Shown in pieces: positions 6,489 to 11,401 of a stretch of DNA of 11,401 nt. The stretch comes from JBBQZL01 sp038207745. GTDB taxonomy: Bacteria; Actinomycetota; Thermoleophilia; Solirubrobacterales; 70-9. Within the stretch, counting starts at the first letter, position 1. Every line of letters starts with the position of its first letter. Below the pieces are notes generated by a model. The model made no database searches. It saw nothing but the letters and a program-made list of their open reading frames with translations, and was not told where the DNA came from. The translations under genes and the position numbers were made by a program. The stretch is from contig JBBQZL010000076.1 of NCBI GenBank assembly GCA_038207745.1, forward strand, positions 1 through 11,401, written 5' to 3'.

Positions 6489-6508
6489 ACTGATCACCCC
6501 CGGTTGAG

Positions 6509-7009
6509 ATGACCCTGACAAGCGACTCTGAGATCCGCGATGCGTACCGGGCACACTCGGGCGAGCTCTATGGCTTCGCCCGGCGCTCGCTTCGCGATGC
6601 CGGGCTGGCCGAGGAGGCTGTCCAGGAGACCTTCCTCCGGGCGTGGCGTGCCGGGGATAGGTTTGACCCGGAGATCGCCTCCCTCAGGACCTGGCTCTTC
6701 GCGATCATCCGCAATGTCGTCATCGACATCAGCCGGGCCGACGCCAGGCGGATCCTGCCGGCCGTTGAAGATGACGACGATGGCGATGACCCATTTGAGA
6801 GGGCCTTGACGTCCTGGCAGGTGGAGGAGGCGATGCGGCGGATCGGTGACCAGCATCGCGAGGCGCTGGTCCAGATCTACTTTCGTGACCGCCCATACGA
6901 CGAGGTCGCGGCAGAGCTGGGTGTTCCCGAGGGAACCGTCAAGAGCCGGGTCTACTACGGCCTGCGTGCATTGGGCAATGCCCTCGAGGAGCTGGGTTTC
7001 GATGAGTGA
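6509..7009 (+). CDS. ECF (group IV) RNA polymerase sigma factor
   Basis: 166 aa, normal for an extracytoplasmic-function sigma factor that directs RNA polymerase to a small stress or envelope regulon. The sigma-2 domain (about 10-78) contains AEEAVQETFLRAWR (34-47) and the -10-recognising SLRTWLFAIIRNVVIDISR (58-76). An acidic linker EDDDDGDD (87-94) follows. The sigma-4 domain (about 104-158) has the helix-turn-helix YDEVAAELGVPEGTVKSRVY (130-149). No sigma-3 region or C-terminal extension is seen. The gene after it is a zinc-finger anti-sigma factor overlapping it by 8 nt, so activity is probably controlled by release from that membrane partner. The ATG is the first in-frame start near the domain; its ribosome site is weak, perhaps because translation continues from the lipoprotein message. 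Confidence 0.95.
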   Translation: MTLTSDSEIRDAYRAHSGELYGFARRSLRDAGLAEEAVQETFLRAWRAGDRFDPEIASLRTWLFAIIRNVVIDISRADARRILPAVEDDDDGDDPFERALTSWQVEEAMRRIGDQHREALVQIYFRDRPYDEVAAELGVPEGTVKSRVYYGLRALGNALEELGFDE

Positions 7010-7667
7010 CGAATGCCGTCGATACCGCGAGAGCCTCGGCTCGCTGGCGCTGGATCGGCTGAGCTCCGAAGAGCGACGGGAGATCGAGGCCCATCTGGAG
7101 CATTGCGCGGTATGCACCGCGGAGGCGCGATCGCTCGAGCGGACCGCCGGCCTCCTGCCCCTGGTCGATCCAGCGAATCTCATCGACGCTCCCCCATCTC
7201 CGCCACCCGGACTCGAGCGTCAGATCGAGGCCCAGATTCACGCCGAGCGTGATTCGCATCGCGTCCGGCGCCGGCGCTTCGTCTTTTCCGGTTTCGCGGC
7301 CGCCGGGGCAACCGTTGCGGCAGTCCTGGTCATCGCCCTGTCGGGGTCGCAGAGAAGCCAGGAGCCGCAGCCCCAGGATCTGACCTTCAGTTCGCTGCCG
7401 GCCGGCATCGCGATCGACGGATCGCTGAGGCCGAAGACCACCGGCACCGAGATACGACTCAATGTCTCCGGGGTCAGATCGGGAACCCTCTGCCGTGTCT
7501 ACGTCCGCCGAACCGACGGCAAACTGACCCCCGCCGGCTCCTTCCGGTATCGCTACGACGACGCGGATCAACCCCCGGTTCTCAGCACCGGCGTCGACCT
7601 CAGCCAGATCAGGCAGGTGGAGGTCAAGGCCGGCCCCCAGACTTTCGTGCAGCCGGTCGGCTCCTGA
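7002..7667 (+). CDS. Membrane anti-sigma factor with zinc-binding (ZAS/zf-HC2) domain
   Basis: 221 aa. The N-terminal cytoplasmic anti-sigma domain has the zinc motif H31-x3-C35-x2-C38 (HLEHCAVC) plus an upstream C5. A Pro-rich stretch (about 59-70) leads to one membrane helix (about 93-114, after an Arg-rich RRRR anchor). The outside domain (115-221) looks like a small beta-rich RskA-type C-terminal domain with TEIRLNVSG and LCRVYVRRTDGKL. It should bind and silence the ECF factor encoded directly upstream and release it on an envelope signal, probably by regulated proteolysis as in RskA/RslA systems (inference). The ATG at 7002 lies inside the sigma gene's end (8-nt overlap), a common arrangement for such pairs, and MSDECRRY is the natural beginning of the ZAS domain. 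Confidence 0.9.
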   Translation: MSDECRRYRESLGSLALDRLSSEERREIEAHLEHCAVCTAEARSLERTAGLLPLVDPANLIDAPPSPPPGLERQIEAQIHAERDSHRVRRRRFVFSGFAAAGATVAAVLVIALSGSQRSQEPQPQDLTFSSLPAGIAIDGSLRPKTTGTEIRLNVSGVRSGTLCRVYVRRTDGKLTPAGSFRYRYDDADQPPVLSTGVDLSQIRQVEVKAGPQTFVQPVGS

Positions 7668-7680
7668 GCGCCGATTCTGT

Positions 7681-7703
7681 TCTCGCCACACGCAGGTGCG
7701 AGA
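7681..7703 (+). terminator. Hairpin between anti-sigma and acetolactate decarboxylase genes
   Basis: TCTCG plus CAC (7681-7689, one C bulged out) pair with GTG plus CGAGA (7696-7703) around a 6-nt loop, giving an 8-bp stem. It lies 13 nt after the anti-sigma stop and 9 nt before the next start. No U-tract follows, so it might weakly terminate, protect the mRNA end, or hide the start of the next gene. Confidence 0.3.
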
Positions 7704-7712
7704 CTTGCCCGT

Positions 7713-8489
7713 GTGATCGACGAGAGGTTCATGACAGCGCTGCATGTCGAGACCTTGCGGCGAAGCGAGCTGCATGCCGAGCACGATCCGCATGTCCTCT
7801 TCCAGTCCTCGACGATCGGGGCTCTGCTGGCAGGCGCCTATGACGGGGACGTCAGCTTCGGCGAGCTTGCCGAGCATGGTGACCTGGGACTCGGGACGTT
7901 GAATGGTCTCGATGGGGAGATGGTCGCCGTAGACGGTCACTTCTATCGCGCTGACATCGATGGTTGGATCAACGAGATACCGATCGACTCGAAGACGCCC
8001 TTCGCGGTCGTCGTCCCCTTCAGCGCCGAGATCGGCTTCAAGCTCGACTCGCCGCTGGGCCACGTGGAACTGCTCGAGGAGCTGGACCGGCATCTCCCCC
8101 CGGAGACAGCGGCATGCGCGGTCCGGATCGATGGAGAGTTCGAGTATGTCCGGGCACGGTCGGTGCCGCGACAGCATCACCCATACCGGCCCCTCGCCGA
8201 GGTCGTCGAAGAGCAGCACGTCTTTGAGTTCCATGATCTCGCCGGATCCGTGGTCGGCTTCCGGTTCCCCGAATACAGCGGCGGCGTCGAGGTCAGCGGC
8301 CACCACCTCCACTTCATCACCGAGGACCGCTGCCGCGGTGGACACCTGATCGATTGCCGTACAGGCCCCGTCTCGGTGAAGCTCGATCCGTCGACGGACC
8401 TTCACGTCGAGCTCCCGCCCGGAGTCGACCTCTCCGAGCCGCATCTCGACGGTGGACTCGATCAAGCCCTCAGGCGGGTCGAGGGTTAG
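7713..8489 (+). CDS. budA: Alpha-acetolactate decarboxylase
   Basis: 258 aa, the family's usual length. It converts (S)-2-acetolactate to (R)-acetoin and CO2, a cytoplasmic zinc enzyme of the acetoin/butanediol branch. Diagnostic stretches: QSSTIGALLAGAYDGDV (31-47), GDLGLGTLNGLDGEM (56-70), KTPFAVV (94-100), the RIDGEF (138-143) conserved arginine region, and GFRFPEYSGGVEVSGHHLHF (182-201). The zinc ligands are H198, H200 and, after RGG, H211, with the H-x-H-x10-H spacing of the Brevibacillus enzyme. The GTG at 7713 is used; ATG at 7731 (252 aa, GAGAGG only 3 nt upstream) is an alternative. No budB or butanediol dehydrogenase adjoins it. The ThDP enzyme elsewhere in the window is acetolactate-synthase-like but closer to IolD, so a direct link is unproven. 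Confidence 0.93.
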   Translation: MIDERFMTALHVETLRRSELHAEHDPHVLFQSSTIGALLAGAYDGDVSFGELAEHGDLGLGTLNGLDGEMVAVDGHFYRADIDGWINEIPIDSKTPFAVVVPFSAEIGFKLDSPLGHVELLEELDRHLPPETAACAVRIDGEFEYVRARSVPRQHHPYRPLAEVVEEQHVFEFHDLAGSVVGFRFPEYSGGVEVSGHHLHFITEDRCRGGHLIDCRTGPVSVKLDPSTDLHVELPPGVDLSEPHLDGGLDQALRRVEG

Positions 8490-8520
8490 CGGACCCGCAG
8501 CTGGAAGTGCAACCCTGGAC

Positions 8521-8581
8521 GCAGCGCCGGAACGGACGATGGTCGGTCATGCCTGGTCCCTCGACTCCCGGCCGGCGCTGC
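8521..8581. repeat. 10-bp perfect inverted repeat upstream of small membrane gene
   Basis: GCAGCGCCGG (8521-8530) and CCGGCGCTGC (8572-8581) are exact reverse complements across a 41-nt spacer, with a possible inner GGAC/GTCC pairing. The right arm ends 13 nt before the GTG of the small membrane protein. The element fills most of the gap after budA and could form a long stem-loop near that gene's ribosome-entry region. Function unknown. Confidence 0.4.
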
Positions 8582-8594
8582 TACGTTGCGGCGG

Positions 8595-8807
8595 GTGACA
8601 GACGAAACCCCAGACCGCCCTGAGCTGACCGGCTTCGAGAAGGTTTCGACGATCGGCACGCTGATCATCGTGATCTCGATCGTCGTGACCATCGTCAACT
8701 CGCTTGCCGGTGGTCCACGGTTGATTTTCGACCTCACCACTGTTGGTCTGGCGCTCGGCCTGGCGGCAGTCGGGCTAACCGCATATCTGGGCAGATCCGG
8801 GAGGTAG
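8595..8807 (+). CDS. Small two-helix membrane protein, unknown function
   Basis: 70 aa from GTG 8595; a TTG at 8586 would add three residues. A charged N-terminus (MTDETPDRPELTGFEKV) is followed by two hydrophobic segments, about 22-40 (STIGTLIIVISIVVTIVNSL) and about 47-65 (FDLTTVGLALGLAAVGLTAY), and a short basic tail. It is probably an integral membrane protein with both ends on the same side. It follows budA by about 105 bp on the same strand and meets a minus-strand gene end-to-end 36 bp later. Third-position bias and the clean hydrophobic pattern support a real gene. I do not recognise a family and assign no function. Confidence 0.7.
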   Translation: MTDETPDRPELTGFEKVSTIGTLIIVISIVVTIVNSLAGGPRLIFDLTTVGLALGLAAVGLTAYLGRSGR

Positions 8808-8843
8808 CGGTCAGGGCCGCCGGGCGGTCAGGCGCCTTCGATC

Positions 8844-9524
8844 TCAACCCAGGAGCTCGACCAGCCCGCGGGCGATCAGCGCAAGGCCGAGCACCAGGGC
8901 AACGATGACTGCGATTCGCCCACCCCTGCGGCTGAGGAACTCGCGAAAACTCCTCACGGCGTCTGGGGTCCGGTCCGGCGCAAGCAGGTAACCGAGCAGC
9001 GGGATCTCCAGCAGCATCAGCATGATCACGTTGAAGAGGATGACCATGCCGACGGTCCCCGCCGTCGGCAGGTCCTGCTTGTCGATCGCGCTGAGGCCGG
9101 CGATGTAGGAACCGCCCGGAAGGGTCAGAAGCGCGCCGACAACAAAGGTGTCCCTCGCGGAACCCTTGCTGAGCATGCGCCGCCATCGCGGCTCCTTCTT
9201 CGGCTTCCCGGCCTTCTTCTGCCCGCGTCGCTCGGAAAGTCTCTCCTGGCGCCCGGTGCCAACCACGAAGGCGACCAGCAGCAGGATTGCGCCCAAGGCC
9301 AGATCGATGGCCGGATTGACCGTGTGCTTCTGGGTCCCGACCGCGCCGGAGTCCTGGAGGCTGAAGACGATCACCATCCCGAGGGTGAGGCTGGTGACAT
9401 ATGCACCGATCAGATAGCCGAATAGAAGCCTCTTCGGGCTCGGCAGGAGAAGCATCAGGGTCGAAGCGGCAAGCAGCGTCGGATTGAACGCCGCCAGCAG
9501 GGATAGTAGGAGGACTTCGCCCAT
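8844..9524 (-). CDS. GAP/SfLAP-family six-helix membrane protein
   Basis: 226 aa, with about six membrane helices (roughly 3-27, 34-56, 70-90, 124-146, 155-181, 203-224) and a Lys/Arg-rich loop between helices three and four (91-122, RRGQKKAGKPKKEPRWRR). Length, helix pattern and motifs (AAFNPTLLAAS at 11-21, LTLPGGSYIAGLSAIDK at 135-151) fit the Sap/GAP family of actinobacterial proteins, whose mycobacterial members help place glycopeptidolipid or sulfolipid at the surface. The wider LysE-like exporter fold is similar. Substrate unknown. ATG 9524 is chosen because the first helix begins right after it; a TTG at 9533 would add three residues. It converges on the small membrane gene and diverges from ettA with a 65-bp gap that must hold both promoters. 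Confidence 0.75.
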   Translation of the reverse strand: MGEVLLLSLLAAFNPTLLAASTLMLLLPSPKRLLFGYLIGAYVTSLTLGMVIVFSLQDSGAVGTQKHTVNPAIDLALGAILLLVAFVVGTGRQERLSERRGQKKAGKPKKEPRWRRMLSKGSARDTFVVGALLTLPGGSYIAGLSAIDKQDLPTAGTVGMVILFNVIMLMLLEIPLLGYLLAPDRTPDAVRSFREFLSRRGGRIAVIVALVLGLALIARGLVELLG

Positions 9525-9589
9525 CGACCTCAAGGGTATCCCGGGCCATCGGTCAAATCGCGACTTCGTATGGATATCGTGACCCCGAC

Positions 9590-11245
9590 ATGTCCTCGGA
9601 TTTCATCTTCACGATGTACAAGGTCTCGCGAAAGCACCCTCCCAACAAGGAGGTGCTCTCCGACGTTTCGCTGAACTTCCTGCCGGGGGCGAAGATCGGC
9701 GTGCTCGGATATAACGGCGCCGGCAAGTCGACGCTGCTGAGGATCATGGCCGGCGTCGACACCGACTACCGCGGAGACGCCCAGCTTCACGCGGGCGCGT
9801 CAGTCGGAATGCTCGAGCAGGAGCTCCATCTCGATGAGTCCAAGAACGTGCGGGGCAACGTCGAGGACGGCGTCCGCGACCAGAAGGATCTGCTTGATCG
9901 CTTCAACGAGCTGGCCGCCAACTACTCCGACGAAATTGCGGATGAGTTCGCGAAGCTGCAGAGCAAGATCGATGCAGCCGACGCCTGGAACCTCGACACG
10001 ATGCTCGAGACCGCGATGGATGCATTGCGCCTGCCACCGGCTGATGCCGAGGTCACCAACCTGTCGGGAGGCGAACGACGGCGGGTGGCTCTCTGCCGCC
10101 TCCTGCTCCAGGCGCCGGACCTGCTCCTCCTGGACGAGCCGACCAACCACCTCGATGCCGAATCGGTCGCCTGGCTGGAGCGACACCTCGAGGAGTACAA
10201 GGGCACCGTCGTCGCCGTAACCCATGACCGCTACTTCCTCGACAACGTGGCCGGATGGATCCTCGAACTCGACCGTGGCCGCGGCATCCCCTTCAAGGGC
10301 AACTACTCGTCCTGGCTGGAGCAGAAGCAGGAACGACTGGCGCAGGAGGAGCGCAAGGACTCGGCCAGGTCGCGGACGATCGCAGCCGAGCTCGAGTGGG
10401 TTCGCGAGAACCCGAAGGGTCGTCGCAAGAAGTCCAAGGCGCGGCTTGCCCGCTACGACGCCCTGCTTGCCGAAGACCGCAACGTGAAACTCGAGAACGT
10501 CCAGATCCACATTCCGAGCGGGCCGCGTCTCGGCAATGTCGTGATCGAGGCCGACCACCTGCGCAAGGGTTTTGGCGACAAGCTGTTGATCGAGGATCTC
10601 TCCTTCACCCTGCCGCCGGCCGGGATCGTGGGCGTGATCGGGCCCAACGGCGCAGGCAAGACGACGCTGTTCCGGATGATTGTCGGGGACGAGAAGCCCG
10701 ACTCCGGCTCGCTTCGCCTTGGAGAGACGGTGGAATTGGCGTACGTGGATCAATCCCGGGATGCGCTTGACCCCACGAAGAATGTCTGGGAGGAGATCTC
10801 CGGAGGCGATGACCTGATCAAGGTCGGCGACCGTGAGATGAACTCACGCGCATATGTCGGCGGCTTCAACTTCAAGGGCTCAGACCAGCAACGCAAGGTC
10901 GACGCGCTCTCAGGTGGCGAGCGCAACCGTGTCCACATGGCAAAGCTGTTGCGATCCGGTGGCAATCTGCTCCTGCTCGACGAACCGACCAACGACCTCG
11001 ACGTCGACACCCTGCGCGCGCTCGAGGAGGCGCTCCTCGCCTTCGCGGGCTGCGCGGTGGTGATCTCCCACGACCGGTGGTTCCTCGACCGCATCGCGAC
11101 CCACGTGCTCGCCTTCGAGGGCGACTCCCAGGTCACATGGTTCGAGGGCAACTTCGAGGCCTACGAGAGCTGGCGGCGCGAGCGCCTCGGCGCCGAGGCC
11201 GACCGCCCGCACCGCATCACGTACAAGAAGCTCGTCCGCGCCTAG
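9590..11245 (+). CDS. ettA: Energy-dependent translational throttle protein EttA (ABC-F ATPase)
   Basis: 551 aa, nearly collinear with E. coli EttA. This ABC-F protein binds the ribosomal E site and couples early elongation to the ATP/ADP ratio; it is cytoplasmic and not a transporter. First cassette: Walker A GYNGAGKST (40-48), arm region about 85-140, signature LSGGERRR (158-165), Walker B LLLLDEPTNHLD (178-189) with catalytic E183, switch H212. The linker (about 235-305) has GNYSSWLEQK and KGRRKKSKARLARY. Second cassette: GPNGAGKT (351-358), LSGGERNR (440-447), LLLLDEPTNDLD (460-471) with E465, H494. The C-terminus HRITYKKLVRA matches the family end. ATG 9590 fits the conserved FTMYKVS start; no clear Shine-Dalgarno is seen. 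From codon 466 onward third positions become almost purely G/C, unlike the rest of the gene. Confidence 0.97.
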   Translation: MSSDFIFTMYKVSRKHPPNKEVLSDVSLNFLPGAKIGVLGYNGAGKSTLLRIMAGVDTDYRGDAQLHAGASVGMLEQELHLDESKNVRGNVEDGVRDQKDLLDRFNELAANYSDEIADEFAKLQSKIDAADAWNLDTMLETAMDALRLPPADAEVTNLSGGERRRVALCRLLLQAPDLLLLDEPTNHLDAESVAWLERHLEEYKGTVVAVTHDRYFLDNVAGWILELDRGRGIPFKGNYSSWLEQKQERLAQEERKDSARSRTIAAELEWVRENPKGRRKKSKARLARYDALLAEDRNVKLENVQIHIPSGPRLGNVVIEADHLRKGFGDKLLIEDLSFTLPPAGIVGVIGPNGAGKTTLFRMIVGDEKPDSGSLRLGETVELAYVDQSRDALDPTKNVWEEISGGDDLIKVGDREMNSRAYVGGFNFKGSDQQRKVDALSGGERNRVHMAKLLRSGGNLLLLDEPTNDLDVDTLRALEEALLAFAGCAVVISHDRWFLDRIATHVLAFEGDSQVTWFEGNFEAYESWRRERLGAEADRPHRITYKKLVRA

Positions 11246-11401
11246 CGCGCGCGGCCGAAGCGCGGGCTCGGCCGCAGGTGCGGCGCGGCGGCCGCCGGAC
11301 TAAGCCGCCGCACGGAGGCAAACCGCGTCACGACGCGCAGTCGCCGGGCGCCCGTCTCGGTGCCCTCGAGCCCCGCCCAGCGCACCTCGAGCGGCGTGTA
11401 G
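11242..11401 (-). CDS. C-terminal fragment of an unidentified convergent gene
   Basis: The minus strand is open from the right edge for 52 codons to a TAG that overlaps the ettA TAG (shared CTAG). It starts YTPLEVRWAGLEGTETGARR and ends in an Arg/Pro/Ala-rich tail (RPSPRFGRAR). Nearly every third position is G or C, as expected for a real coding frame in DNA of this composition, and this frame gives the most protein-like sequence of the minus-strand frames tried. No family is recognised, and the start lies outside the window. It could be chance openness in about 80% GC DNA. Confidence 0.4.
   Translation of the reverse strand, partial: YTPLEVRWAGLEGTETGARRLRVVTRFASVRRLSPAAAAPHLRPSPRFGRAR
11251..11275 (+). 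terminator. GC-rich hairpin just after ettA
   Basis: GCGGCCGA and TCGGCCGC form a perfect 8-bp stem around a 9-nt loop, 5 nt after the ettA stop. No T-run follows, so it is at best a factor-dependent or non-canonical terminator. It overlaps the end of the convergent partial gene, and at about 80% local GC such stems can be accidental. Confidence 0.35.

Noticed and set aside
6939..8465. 508-codon open frame on the minus strand across the anti-sigma and budA genes
   Set aside because: It is antisense to two well-recognised proteins in a high-GC genome where opposite frames stay open; its translation shows no domain or motif.
8807..8832. Direct repeat GCGGTCAGG (8807-8815 and 8824-8832) between two convergent genes
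   Set aside because: Only two 9-bp copies in GC-rich sequence, with no further copies and no associated structure; probably chance.
1..11401. CRISPR arrays, insertion sequences, phage genes or defence systems
   Set aside because: No regularly spaced repeats, transposase motifs, terminal inverted repeats or recognisable defence domains were seen; the recognised genes are metabolic, regulatory, membrane or translation genes.

Overview
The window comes from a high-GC (roughly 64%), densely packed bacterial chromosome. Use of GTG/TTG starts, very short gene gaps, a SfLAP/GAP-type membrane protein, a zinc-finger anti-sigma factor and a Yx(FWY)xxD lipoprotein suggest an actinobacterium, perhaps of the Thermoleophilia/Solirubrobacterales type. 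That placement is inferred from gene style. No rRNA, tRNA, CRISPR array or insertion sequence was seen.

Left block (1-4168, minus strand): a catabolic-looking operon read right to left. It holds a 66-codon leader ORF, a thiamin-diphosphate enzyme related to acetolactate synthase and IolD, a class III PLP aminotransferase with a four-cysteine insert, a TIM-barrel sugar isomerase/epimerase, and the first 17 codons of a Gfo/Idh/MocA oxidoreductase that leaves the window. Almost every junction is a 4-nt stop/start overlap. An IolG-like dehydrogenase, an IolE/IolH-like TIM barrel and an IolD-like ThDP enzyme recall inositol catabolism. The aminotransferase suggests an amino-sugar or aminocyclitol variant, but the substrate cannot be fixed from sequence.

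Divergent control region (4169-4282): a comparatively AT-rich spacer with a perfect 14-bp palindrome. It separates the operon from a plus-strand FAD-linked oxidase of the GlcD/D-2-hydroxyacid dehydrogenase family (4283-5701), which may belong to the same regulon.

Centre (5702-7667, plus): a lipoprotein gene with a Ser/Gly-rich linker, an ECF sigma factor and its zinc-binding membrane anti-sigma factor, the last two overlapping by 8 nt. A TGAACC box with a plausible -10 lies in front of the lipoprotein gene and may be the sigma factor's own promoter. An alpha-acetolactate decarboxylase gene (budA/alsD) and a two-helix small membrane protein follow.

Right block (8844-11401): a minus-strand six-helix GAP/SfLAP-family protein, a complete ettA (ABC-F translation factor, plus), and the C-terminal end of an unidentified minus-strand gene. 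From about position 10985 to the window end the composition changes abruptly: GC rises to about 80% and third codon positions are almost all G/C. The change falls inside ettA at a highly conserved motif, so this may be a recombination or assembly junction.
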